Shown: positions 28,090 to 36,036 of the stretch, one piece after another
Numbering within the stretch: position 1 is the first letter of the stretch
Layout: the number at the start of each line of letters is the position of its first letter
NCBI GenBank assembly: GCA_903863035.1
Contig: CAIPAT010000246.1
Location: 1 to 64,000, forward strand
Direction of reading: 5' to 3'
DNA length: 64,000 bases
Source of the DNA: an uncultured Lentisphaeria bacterium
Lineage (GTDB): Bacteria > Verrucomicrobiota > Lentisphaeria > Victivallales > Victivallaceae
The notes under the pieces: model-generated
Databases searched by the model: none
What the model was told of the DNA's origin: nothing
The model's input: the letters and a program-made list of their open reading frames with translations, nothing else
Translations under genes and position numbers: made by a program

Positions 28090-28773
28090 ATGATTAGAAA
28101 AATCATATATTGTGCAGTTGCCGGTCTGATGCTTGTTTCCGTGTCTGGCATGGCAGAACAGCCAGATATGGAAAAAGCTGCGGTACTGGCCGCTGAGAAG
28201 TGGCTTCGTATCGTGGATGAAGGGAAATATGGGGAAAGTTGGAATGAAAGTGCCGAATACTTCAGGAATGGAATTAAACAGGAGAAGTGGAAACTCTCAA
28301 CTCAAGCAGTCAGGTCTATGGTAGGCAATCTAGCCTCGAGAAGGGTGAAAAGTACATCTTGCAAGACTTCCTTGCCCGGTGTGCCTGACGGGCAGTACGC
28401 CATTATCGAATTCGTGACCTCATTTGTGAATAAGAAATCGGCAATCGAGACGTTGACGATGACAAACAAAGATGGAAAATGGCTGGTGTCCGGCTACTCC
28501 ATTGTTGACGACATTAAAAATAAGAACGATAATAATAGAACCGCAGAAATATTGCTTTTCCCAATTAATCTTGCTCCTGATATTTTAACGAATACGATTT
28601 TATTCCTGTTTAATCCGCTTGCCTCGATGGCGGCAGGAAAGATTGTAAGTAATATTTGGCCAATTATCAGTTTTGTGTCTCCGGTCATGGGGCCAGTTAC
28701 AGGAACTATGGATGCATGGTATGGATACCCATTTTGGAATCCGGTTGCGCTTGATGAACATAGAGAATATTAA
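28090..28773 (+). CDS. exported DUF4019-like protein
   Basis: A signal peptide (KIIYCAVAGLMLVSVSGMAEQ) is followed by a DUF4019-type domain: EKWLRIVDEGKYGESWNESA, VRSMVGNLASRRVKSTSCKTSLPG, YAIIEFVTSF and KDGKWLVSGYSI. After it come about 75 residues with hydrophobic stretches (LTNTILFLFNPLASMAAG), unusual for the family. ATG at 28090 gives the proper signal peptide and has GACGG just upstream. A frame opening at 28009 would bury it, and a TTGACA box at 28022 suggests the promoter lies there. The function is unknown. Confidence 0.7.
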   Translation: MIRKIIYCAVAGLMLVSVSGMAEQPDMEKAAVLAAEKWLRIVDEGKYGESWNESAEYFRNGIKQEKWKLSTQAVRSMVGNLASRRVKSTSCKTSLPGVPDGQYAIIEFVTSFVNKKSAIETLTMTNKDGKWLVSGYSIVDDIKNKNDNNRTAEILLFPINLAPDILTNTILFLFNPLASMAAGKIVSNIWPIISFVSPVMGPVTGTMDAWYGYPFWNPVALDEHREY

Positions 28774-28788
28774 TTATAACTTCTCCTT

Positions 28789-28814
28789 CTTTGTAAATTT
28801 ACAAAGTTATTTTT
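28789..28814 (+). terminator. intrinsic terminator after DUF4019 gene
   Basis: The perfect palindrome CTTTGTAAATTTACAAAG (28789-28806) is followed by TTATTTTT. It lies 15 bp after the stop of the exported DUF4019-like protein. Confidence 0.65.
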
Positions 28815-28952
28815 AAAATTTTCCAGGACGGCTGCCTAGTGTAAATTATTTTTTTATGATAAAAAACAATAAAGTAATATGGGGTATTCTTTATAGAGTG
28901 ATGAACAGGCAAGTCTGAGATTAAAGCAATCTAAAATGCGGGCAAAAAAATT

Positions 28953-29028
28953 GGAGCGAGTGAACGGATTCGAACCGTCGACAATCACGTTGGCAACGTG
29001 AGGCTCTACCACTGAGCTACACTCGCTC
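28953..29028 (-). tRNA. tRNA-Gly (GCC anticodon)
   Basis: On the minus strand the sequence folds as a tRNA. The acceptor stem is GAGCGAG/CTCGCTC with discriminator C. The D-arm contains TAGCTCAGTGGTAGAGC. The anticodon arm is TCACG-TTGCCAA-CGTGA with anticodon GCC. The T-loop GTTCGAATCC is canonical. The 3' CCA is not encoded. The gene is bounded by the DUF4019 gene and hisB. Confidence 0.95.
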
Positions 29029-29106
29029 GTAAAACAAGGCTTAAAATACCGTATTCTTTACAAAAATCAAACCTGAAAAACAAAATTATTTAAAAAAATG
29101 AAGGAT

Positions 29107-29700
29107 TTAGAGCATACCTTTGGTGGAAAGGACACCTTTTACGCGCGGATCGATTTTTACTGCCTGATCCAGCGCCTTGGCCAGCGCCTTGAAAATAGCT
29201 TCAAACGCATGGTGAACTTCTTCCCCTTTCTGCAACTGAATATGCAGATTCATGCCGGATTTTACCGCCAGCGCCTGGAAGAATTCATGGAACAGTGCGC
29301 TGTCCATATCTTTAATCATCGGGGCAGGGGGGATTACGTCATAAACCAGATAGGGGCGGCCTGAAAGGTCAAGGGCTACCTGTGCCAGCGCTTCATCCAT
29401 CGGCAGCAGGCAGGATCCGTAGCGGCGGATACCGGCTTTGTCGCCGAGCGCTTTCGCGATGGCTTCGCCGAGCGCCAGGCCCAGGTCTTCCATGGTGTGG
29501 TGATAATCCACCTCAATATCGCCTTTAGCTTTGATGGTAAGGTCAAAGAAGCCATGTTTGGAAAAAAGTTCCAGCATGTGATCCATGAACGGGATGCCGG
29601 TGCTGATCGAGCTTTTGCCGGAGCCGTCAAGGTTGATTTTTATTTTGATATCGGTCTCTTTAGTTTTTCTGTTAAATTCCGCCAGGCGTCCGCTGCTCAT
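29107..29700 (-). CDS. hisB: imidazoleglycerol-phosphate dehydratase
   Basis: HisB dehydrates imidazoleglycerol phosphate in histidine synthesis and binds two Mn ions through His/Glu clusters. The 197-residue single-domain form shows GTGIPFMDHMLELFSKHG-like sequence (STGIPFMDHML), VDYHHTMEDLGLALGEAI and PMDEALAQVALDLSGRPY. It ends with KGEEVHHAFEAIFKALAKAL and DPRVKGVLSTKG. These are the two repeated metal-binding halves. There is no fused phosphatase domain as in enteric bacteria. It is not in a his operon here. Confidence 0.96.
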   Translation of the reverse strand: MSSGRLAEFNRKTKETDIKIKINLDGSGKSSISTGIPFMDHMLELFSKHGFFDLTIKAKGDIEVDYHHTMEDLGLALGEAIAKALGDKAGIRRYGSCLLPMDEALAQVALDLSGRPYLVYDVIPPAPMIKDMDSALFHEFFQALAVKSGMNLHIQLQKGEEVHHAFEAIFKALAKALDQAVKIDPRVKGVLSTKGML

Positions 29701-29796
29701 GATGTTTCTCCGTGATTTTTAGAAATTATTCAATATTATTATCATAATAGAAATGTATATTAAAAAAGAGAAAATGCTAATTTGAGATGGTTTTTT

Positions 29797-30450
29797 ATGG
29801 ATAAGAAAAAAGTTGCGGTCTGCATCGTCGGCCTTTTCTGTGCATATAAGAGTATTGCTTCAATTGCCGGAATAGCCAGAACCCAGAGCAGCATGTTCGC
29901 CGCGTATGCATCCGCGATTGGCGGAGCAGTGATTGCAGCGGTATGGGCTCTTTTTGCGGCGTTTTGTGTAGCTTATATTTATGTGCCGAGAATTGGTGAC
30001 GGATTTATTAATTTCTTATATTTCCCATTGCGCTATCTGAAGGAGCCACCGGAAAAAATAGCAGTGGTCAAAGGGTTGATTGCGCAGGAGAAGTATCCGG
30101 AGGCAATTGCGACATTAAATGAGATACTGGTGCGCAAACCATGCGACATTCAATCATCTCTGCTGCTGGTGGAAATCTATATGGACAGACTGCATGATAA
30201 AAATAAGGTTGCGGAACTAGTCGAAAAGTATTTTCAAACACGGATATTAGATTCGAGAACGTTAGCATCCCCCGAAAACGTCGAGATGCTGATGCGTTAT
30301 TCGGATATTTGCCTGGAACAAAACCGTCAGGAAGCTGCAATTGCTTTATTTGAGTCTGAATTAAGGTGTGCGGACTATTCCGTGCCGGAGAAAAAAGTGC
30401 TGACCTTGCGGCTGGGAGCATTGATTGATAAACTGGAAAAGATCGGATAA
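29797..30450 (+). CDS. membrane-anchored TPR protein, paralogue 1
   Basis: About 217 residues. Two membrane helices at the N-terminus (VAVCIVGLFCAYKSIASIAG, GGAVIAAVWALFAAFCVAYIYVP) precede a cytoplasmic TPR-like region: EKIAVVKGLIAQEKYPEAI, LNEILVRKP, LLVEIYMDRLHDKNKVAELVEKYF and NVEMLMRYSDICLEQ. It is a close paralogue of the gene at 30646, aligning almost end to end. The start at 29797 is chosen because the paralogue begins at the same residue (MDxK/R); ATG at 29782 is possible. Its TAA stop is part of the inverted repeat of the element at 30448. The function is unknown. Confidence 0.75.
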   Translation: MDKKKVAVCIVGLFCAYKSIASIAGIARTQSSMFAAYASAIGGAVIAAVWALFAAFCVAYIYVPRIGDGFINFLYFPLRYLKEPPEKIAVVKGLIAQEKYPEAIATLNEILVRKPCDIQSSLLLVEIYMDRLHDKNKVAELVEKYFQTRILDSRTLASPENVEMLMRYSDICLEQNRQEAAIALFESELRCADYSVPEKKVLTLRLGALIDKLEKIG

Positions 30451-30614
30451 GGAGTTGTTCAAAAATAAAGTTTACAAGTTTCGTGAAATATCCAGAGGTA
30501 ATTTTGTGAATTGCCGGAGAGGCGCATACCTGAAGGTATGTAACGGACCGGCAAACACAAAAGCATTCTGGAGAATCGCGAAGATGTAGAGATTATTTTA
30601 AAACAGTTCCTAAG
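30448..30614. repeat. MITE-like palindromic element, copy 2
   Basis: The ~167 bp form one long imperfect palindrome. The 19-bp ends TAAGGAGTTGTTCAAAAAT and (complement of 30595-30613) TTAGGAACTGTTTTAAAAT match. Inner arms TTCGTGAAATATCCAGA and TTCGCGATTCTCCAGA also match. The core TTGCCGG..GCATACC-TGAA-GGTATGT..CCGGCAA folds as a hairpin. The left end resembles that of 3898-3918. No coding frame is present. It looks like a non-autonomous transposable element between two paralogous genes. Confidence 0.65.
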
Positions 30615-30645
30615 TCAAAAAAAGCCGGAAATAATAATAAGAATT

Positions 30646-31257
30646 ATGGATCAAAGAAATATTACACTGTCAGTTATCGGCGTCTGCTTTGCGGCTGCGG
30701 CTGTTTGGGCTATGAGTACAGTAAACATTGTCGGCGTGTTAGCGGCGTGGGCATTCGGAACCCTCGCCGGGTTATGTTTCGCATCTTTTTTTACGCCGAA
30801 GATCGGAACGTTTTGCGGTAATTTTGTTTATACGCCGCTGGAGTATCTCAAAAAGGCTCCGGAAAAAATCGCGCCGGTCAAGGGGATGATTGAACAGGAA
30901 AAATATCCGGAGGCAATTGCCGCTTTGGATGAAATACTGGCGCGTAAACCGTTTGATCCGGCGCCGTATCTGCTGCTGGTGGAAGTTTACATGGACCGGC
31001 TCAATGATAAAAACCAGACGGCGGAATTGATTGAAAAATACTTCCGAAACCCCAAACTCAAAGCCGTTCCGGAAAATGTTGAGATGCTGATGCGCTATTC
31101 AGATATATGCTTGGAACAAAAACGCCCCGAGCCGGCCATTACTTTATTTGATTCGCAACTTAAAGTCAAAGGTTATTCCGACCCGGAGTGGAGAGTCCTT
31201 GGTTTGCGGCTCGAAGGGCTTGTTGCCGAAAAAAGTAAATTTCCAGCAACATCCTGA
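30646..31257 (+). CDS. membrane-anchored TPR protein, paralogue 2
   Basis: The 203-residue protein has two N-terminal membrane helices (SVIGVCFAAAAVWAMSTVNIVG, LAAWAFGTLAGLCFASFF). A TPR-like cytoplasmic part follows (APVKGMIEQEKYPEAIAALDEILARKPFDPAP, LLVEVYMDRLNDKNQTAELIEKYF, VEMLMRYSDICLEQKRPEPAITLF). It parallels the gene at 29797 throughout, so the pair arose by tandem duplication. The two are now separated by the palindromic element at 30448. No partner genes or function are recognised. Confidence 0.75.
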   Translation: MDQRNITLSVIGVCFAAAAVWAMSTVNIVGVLAAWAFGTLAGLCFASFFTPKIGTFCGNFVYTPLEYLKKAPEKIAPVKGMIEQEKYPEAIAALDEILARKPFDPAPYLLLVEVYMDRLNDKNQTAELIEKYFRNPKLKAVPENVEMLMRYSDICLEQKRPEPAITLFDSQLKVKGYSDPEWRVLGLRLEGLVAEKSKFPATS

Positions 31258-31479
31258 TGAGCATATTTGTAGTCGGACGCCCAGGTACCGGCCGCTGGAG
31301 TCGAACGTGTATACCCGCCATTTTAGCCGGGAAAGGCTCCCCGTTCCGCCGATGAATCACGTCTTCATCCGGCTGTGCTAAGCAGCGTTAACCTTGACGG
31401 TTCAAGGTTCCACCCCCTTTAACAGCATTTTGGTTTTATGACAACTCTATATAGGCAATACCGCGTTTTCCTGATGCAT
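31258..31479. other. structured non-coding region, possible ncRNA
   Basis: This convergent gap is GC-rich with several stem-forming pairs. AACCTTGA-CGG-TTCAAGGTT (about 31389-31408) is a near-perfect hairpin followed by CCACCCCCTTT. GATGAA/TTCATC flanks TCACGTC near 31351-31369, and CCCG/CGGG flanks ATTTTAG near 31313-31332. A GTTCGACTCC string on the minus strand mimics a T-loop, but the flanking stems of a tRNA do not pair. It does not match tmRNA, SRP RNA or RNase P RNA that I can recognise. It may be an unknown small RNA. Confidence 0.3.
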
Positions 31480-32715
31480 TTATTTAGAGTAATGAGCTTC
31501 AACTTTTTTGAACGCCTTTACTAGCATATTGATTTCTTTTTCGCCGAAACTTTCAAAAAGGAATAGAATGAAATGCTCTTTGATCGCCTGGTCGCAGTTG
31601 GGAGTCGGATATTCTTTATGTGCATCGCCCTTATAGAGCGGATTATTCCATGGATGGCATTGGGCACGGTTTTTAAACCAGTCCATTTGGGCAGGCAATG
31701 CGCCTGTGTAATTTGGGATTACATTTACCCCTTCAGCGACTAACGCAGCACAGAATTCATCCTTTGTACAATTCACCGCCTCTGCATTGAACTTCAGACG
31801 CCACCACCAGTAACAGTGATCAAAGCCTTCCTTGATATTCGGGATAGAGACAGATTTGGAGTTCCCCATAAATTGGTCTTTTAATGTGTCGACAACTTCT
31901 TTTCGCCGCGCAACAATATCCGGCAGTTTTTTCAACTGCACCCGGCCTACAGCGGCATGGAATTCGTCCATATTGCAACTGAGTGCAGGAATGCAGTTGG
32001 TCGAACCGGCCGGCAGATTGAACGGTTTGCCGCGGTCAGCGGCCCGTCGTTCGTTCCAGTAATCATCTTCATTATTACAAATTACCGCACCGCCCTGTCC
32101 GCCAGTGCACATATGCTTGCCGAACATTAACGAAAAGGCGCCGTAACGGCCAAAGGTTCCGACATTTTTGCCATTGATTCGGGCCATGTGCGACTGTGCA
32201 CAGTCTTCGACTACCGGCAGATTGTATTTTTCAGCGACTTTCATAATAGCTGTCATGTCGGCAGGTTCGCCGCCGATATGAGCAAGCAGAATCGCACTGG
32301 TACGTTCTGTGATGCGAGCTTCAATTTCTTTTGCCCCGGTGTTGAATGAGCCCGGGGCCGTATCGGCCGGCACCGGTATGCAGTTATTAATCACAATCGG
32401 CATTATGCCGCCCGGGTCAGTTATGCAGCCGACAATCACTTCTGAAAAGGGCGGAAGATTCAATGCTTTTAACGCCACATATACCGAGTTGGTGCCGCCA
32501 TTGGTGCCGTCCGCATATTTTGCGCCCATGAATTCGGCGAATTCTTTACAGAATGCTTCCTCTTCAGGGCCATTGTACCCTGGAGCATTACCGGTTTTTA
32601 TTGCATCGTCGAAAAGTGCGTCAACCGCGGCCTTTTCTTCTTTGCCGAAATGGAACCGTCCGGGTAATGCCGATACAGCTTTTGCTCCGCCATTGATTGC
32701 TAATATTTCACTCAT
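31480..32715 (-). CDS. DegT/DnrJ/EryC1/StrS aminotransferase
   Basis: This 411-residue fold-type I PLP protein shows the family layout. GTNGGTNSVYVALKAL binds the cofactor phosphate, ILLAHIGGEPADM follows, and VVEDCAQSHMARINGKNVG provides the PLP-ring Asp. The PLP lysine is in FSLMFGKHMCTGGQGG at about 210. Members transaminate keto-sugars or dehydrate them. It is four bases downstream of an amidohydrolase gene, so the two form one transcript. That transcript is probably controlled by the divergent GntR/LacI-type regulator at 33721 through the palindromes at 33622-33701. Sugar or cyclitol catabolism is plausible. Confidence 0.9.
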   Translation of the reverse strand: MSEILAINGGAKAVSALPGRFHFGKEEKAAVDALFDDAIKTGNAPGYNGPEEEAFCKEFAEFMGAKYADGTNGGTNSVYVALKALNLPPFSEVIVGCITDPGGIMPIVINNCIPVPADTAPGSFNTGAKEIEARITERTSAILLAHIGGEPADMTAIMKVAEKYNLPVVEDCAQSHMARINGKNVGTFGRYGAFSLMFGKHMCTGGQGGAVICNNEDDYWNERRAADRGKPFNLPAGSTNCIPALSCNMDEFHAAVGRVQLKKLPDIVARRKEVVDTLKDQFMGNSKSVSIPNIKEGFDHCYWWWRLKFNAEAVNCTKDEFCAALVAEGVNVIPNYTGALPAQMDWFKNRAQCHPWNNPLYKGDAHKEYPTPNCDQAIKEHFILFLFESFGEKEINMLVKAFKKVEAHYSK

Positions 32716-32719
32716 TTTC

Positions 32720-33595
32720 TTATTCCTTGATTAATTTTTCAGCGTTAGCGTGATAAATCTTATTCAACACTTCGATTGTTAATCCCAGGCCATTTATAAA
32801 ATCCTGATGGATGTTATCAAAATAGTCACGTGCATAAAGAATCCGGTCCTGGAATTCGGTCAAAAATCTTTTTGCAAATTCCGGGTCACGCCGTAAAGCC
32901 ATACAGCCGGAGCCGGCTGACATGTCACAGTACAGGTTAGGGTATTTTCGCATCAGTTCCGGAACTTTTCCGCTTTCGATGACTTTGGCTGCCTGCGGCG
33001 GATAATTGGTCTGCTTCCATAGATCATCATTGGAGATGTGAATCCAGAAACCTGGCGCATGTCCCAGGAAAATCGTTTCCGGACAGGCAGCCAGCACTCT
33101 TTCGATAGTTTCGATGGTGCCTCCCCACCACTCATCCCAGGTGTCGGTATATTTCTGTTGAAAAGTGTATTGCAAATGGAATGTCACAGGCATTTTCAGT
33201 TCCCCGGCAAGATGGAACAATCGCATCGCATCGGGGCTGTCATACATCATCCGGCATTTTAGTTCGCCGCAAATTTTTGCGCCGTAAATCTCATGGGCAG
33301 CCTTGAGTCTGGCACAGGCATCAGGCAGACGCGGATCAGGACAGTAACCGAGAACAAAGCGTTCCGGCGCACGCTCTTTATAAGATATACATCTGCTGAA
33401 AGGGATAGGTCCGGCAGGAGAACCCAGCAGCGGAGCCGGGACTACATGCTTGTAACTTGAATTGTATTCATGTTCAGGGCATTCCCAGTTTAGCAGCCAA
33501 GTCTTTTCGATTCCGTATCGATCCATATTGGCAAGGAATTTATTCAAGTCATGACCATGCCAGTCGGGATGATTATGTGCATCAATTATTTTCAT
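32720..33595 (-). CDS. amidohydrolase-family metal hydrolase
   Basis: The 291-residue TIM-barrel protein belongs to the Amidohydro_2 group. It has the N-terminal metal motif IIDAHNHPDWHG, TFHLQYTFQQ on a later strand, FLGHAPGFW with a metal-ligand His, and YARDYFDNIHQDF near the end with the catalytic Asp. Relatives hydrolyse or decarboxylate cyclic and sugar-derived carboxylates. The precise substrate is unknown. It is the first gene of the two-gene operon with the DegT aminotransferase, and its promoter region carries two strong palindromes. Confidence 0.85.
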   Translation of the reverse strand: MKIIDAHNHPDWHGHDLNKFLANMDRYGIEKTWLLNWECPEHEYNSSYKHVVPAPLLGSPAGPIPFSRCISYKERAPERFVLGYCPDPRLPDACARLKAAHEIYGAKICGELKCRMMYDSPDAMRLFHLAGELKMPVTFHLQYTFQQKYTDTWDEWWGGTIETIERVLAACPETIFLGHAPGFWIHISNDDLWKQTNYPPQAAKVIESGKVPELMRKYPNLYCDMSAGSGCMALRRDPEFAKRFLTEFQDRILYARDYFDNIHQDFINGLGLTIEVLNKIYHANAEKLIKE

Positions 33596-33621
33596 TTTAA
33601 ACCCTTATTTTATTTTTAAAA

Positions 33622-33701
33622 TATGCCATTGGCATAATTATACCATTTATCATATAATTTGTCAAGAGTTTTTCTTAAATGATTTGAATTTTCATTCAAA
33701 T
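33622..33701. promoter_or_regulatory. two operator-like palindromes, divergent promoter
   Basis: TATGCCA-T-TGGCATA (33622-33636) is a perfect 15-bp palindrome of the kind bound by LacI/GntR dimers. A second one, ATTTGAAT-TTTC-ATTCAAAT, is at 33682-33701. They flank AT-rich sequence between the amidohydrolase start and the regulator start. The regulator encoded at 33721 probably binds one or both sites and so controls itself and the metabolic operon. Confidence 0.6.
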
Positions 33702-33720
33702 ATGGTTAATTTGTGTGATT

Positions 33721-34779
33721 ATGCATCAGAACACTAGAAGATCATTAATTTTTTTGAAAGAGCGCATCGAAAGTGGCACCTGGGCTGAGAATAGCTTTTT
33801 GCCGGCAGAACGAAAGTTGTGCCGGGAGCTGGGAATCGGTCGCGGTGCTCTTTTAGCTATTTTTCGGGAATTAGTCTCAATGGACTATATCCGCATTGAA
33901 CGAGGCCGCGGCGCTCGCGTTTCTTTCAGGGCCAAGCATGGATTACGTCGAATTCTGGTAATTGAGAATTCTAATTTTGCGCTGAGTCACTCGTCCGAAC
34001 ACTTACGTATTCTTGATGGCATATCCACAATGGCTGAATCGATCGGGGTCGAGATGGCACTTTTTTTTGCGGACCTGAATTTGTCCACTGAGCTATTGAT
34101 TGAACGTTATACCCGCGGTGAATATCAGGGTATCATAATTATCGAAAATTTTCAAATGGTGAATCTCGATTTACTGTTGCGGTATGGAATACCCCTGGTG
34201 GTAGCAAACTCGGAAGTCGCTGAAAAGATGCCGTGCACTCAAGTGGATTTCCGGGAAATCGGCCGTATCGCAGGACGGGAGCTTTTTACCAATGGCCACC
34301 GCAATATTGCAATGCTTAGCGGACCTGCTGGCAGCTTTATCTTTAAGGAAATGTTTGCCGGGCTCAAAGGTGCCATGGCAGAGGATGATGTTGAGATAAA
34401 TGCAGAGAATATAATCTTTTGGGAAAATACAGATATTGATAATAAGCTGATGCAGAGGCTAAGTTCCGATAACCGTCCTGAGGCATTTTTTGTCGCCCGT
34501 GATTGGAGAGCTGCCAAGCTTTACGAAATATGTAGCAAGCTTAATCTGCGGATACCGGATAATGTGTCTGTGATATCTTATGACGACTTATCGTGGCCGT
34601 CTGCCGCCAGTCTCGGACTGAGTACTGTCAGTGAACCGACGGCTGAAATAGGCCGTCAGGCTGTTCTTATGCTCAAACAGTGGGTGGAAACCGGTAAACA
34701 GCCGGACAGTATTAAAGTTCATGGCCAATTAATTCGGCGGAACAGTATCAAAAATATTAATAACCGGCCAATGATTTAA
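33721..34779 (+). CDS. GntR-HTH/LacI-type sensor regulator 1
   Basis: About 352 residues. A GntR-type winged helix fills the first ~70 residues (LKERIESGTWAENSFLPAERKLCRELGIGRG, YIRIERGRGARVSF). A periplasmic-binding-protein-like effector domain as in LacI/AraR proteins follows (YQGIIIIENFQ, FREIGRIAGRELFTNGHRNIAMLSGP, FVARDWRAAKLYEICSKLNLRIPDNVSVISYDDL). A C-terminal SEPTAEIGRQAVLML motif closes the fold. It probably senses a sugar. ATG at 33721 is preferred; GTG at 33715 is possible. It shares architecture with the protein at 44932 and is divergent from its likely target operon. Confidence 0.88.
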   Translation: MHQNTRRSLIFLKERIESGTWAENSFLPAERKLCRELGIGRGALLAIFRELVSMDYIRIERGRGARVSFRAKHGLRRILVIENSNFALSHSSEHLRILDGISTMAESIGVEMALFFADLNLSTELLIERYTRGEYQGIIIIENFQMVNLDLLLRYGIPLVVANSEVAEKMPCTQVDFREIGRIAGRELFTNGHRNIAMLSGPAGSFIFKEMFAGLKGAMAEDDVEINAENIIFWENTDIDNKLMQRLSSDNRPEAFFVARDWRAAKLYEICSKLNLRIPDNVSVISYDDLSWPSAASLGLSTVSEPTAEIGRQAVLMLKQWVETGKQPDSIKVHGQLIRRNSIKNINNRPMI

Positions 34780-35041
34780 CAGAACATCCGGTGGTTCGCA
34801 TGCCCTGTCACCATGAGCCAATGCTGCTTGTGAGTCTAATAATGATGCCCGGAGCGTGAATCTTTATTTATCCATATCCTGAATAATGCTGGAAGCCCCC
34901 GACGAGTCCATGACACGGAAGGGGGCAGGGCTGTTCAATGTTAATTAAAACAGACTCAATTCTAGATTTTTTAGTTCATTTGTTTTCATTAGTAATTTTG
35001 AATTCATAATACCAAGTTCAACCCACTCTTTAATCAATAAT

Positions 35042-35956
35042 TTAAATTTTCTGTAAAATAACCTTTCGTGCATCAGGATAACGCTCATCAAGCATTTCAC
35101 GCACATACTGTGCCCAATCAACCTTGGTTCGGCGTTCGGTTATTTTCACATTGCGCATGCCGGCAAGAGGTTCAACTTCGAGGAAAATTTTCGCGACGCC
35201 GTTGCGAACGTATTCATCATCTTGAAGTACCGGATGTCCTGGCGCTGCCGGAATCGGCGGTTTCACTTCGCCAATTAATTGTTTGCTGGGCTGCTCGGCA
35301 TAAATCCCTGAACCACCCTTGTTGGATGATTTACGAGCCTGAAAGGTGGTACAGGTAATTACGCCGAGCGACACTAGTCCATACATACAACCGGATACAG
35401 CGGATCGTAAGGTCGTTGATAAACATCCAGTATGTCTTCCATCCGGGCTATGAATTCCGCATTTTCGTCCGGAGGGATTTTTCAGTATTTGCTGAGGGGA
35501 GGTCGAAGTTCATTTTTTTTAATGTATTGCAGACTGTCATCGTTGAAACCATAGGAACAATCTATAATTCAACCAGCTTTTCGGCCAATAGACGAACGGT
35601 CCAGCGGGAACGCCAGCCGGTGCCTCGGAGCATGCTAATTGAGTGAGGCGAGCAGCAAAATCACCGGCAAATATTAATTTCCGAGATGGCTTAACCGGCT
35701 TTTTTCTTTCCAATGCCGCATCCAGTCCGTATTTAACAAAGCGTTCCTTCAAATGTTCCAGTGTTCTTGCGGTCATGCCAAGAGCTTCGCCGACAGAGGC
35801 GACTGTCCATCTTTTAACGGAATCAGCATTCTTGTCCAGTAGCAGCAGGGCTCGTGCGTAGAGTACTGTTTTTGCCGCCCGCACACCGGTTCTTGTGATT
35901 TCTTCCAGCGCTGCGCGCTCAGCGGCATCCAAGGTTATCCAATAATGTCCTGCCAT
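35042..35956 (-). pseudogene. IS630-family transposase relic
   Basis: Starting at 35956 the N-terminal half reads GHYWITLDAAERAALEEIT, ASVGEALGMTARTLEHLKER and GLDAALERKKPVKPSRK. These are helix-turn-helix regions of IS630-type transposases. A decayed middle with several stops still spells VPMVSTMTVCNTLKK, RPPLSKY and DVYQRPYDPLYPVVCMD. The later part at 35042-35386 reads SKQLIGEVKPPIP, RNGVAKIFLEVEPLAG and ITERRTKVDWAQYVREM. The catalytic D-N-x-N-T-H region and everything after it are missing. The gap 34780-35041 shows no gene. Confidence 0.8.
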
Positions 35957-35985
35957 CTCTAACCTCCATAGTTTAGGTTAGAGAT
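35955..35985. repeat. 11-bp inverted repeat upstream of IS630 relic
   Basis: ATCTCTAACCT (35955-35965) and AGGTTAGAGAT (35975-35985) are perfect inverted repeats across the transposase start codon region. They may be part of the element's terminal repeat or an operator that once controlled the transposase. Confidence 0.5.
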
Positions 35986-36036
35986 AATGTAATTAATACG
36001 AAAAATCAAGATTTACAATGTACTATGTTAGCATCA

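Noticed and set aside
31270-31350. tRNA or tmRNA because of GTTCGACTCC on the minus strand
   Set aside because: The T-stem and acceptor stem do not pair and no plausible anticodon arm exists.
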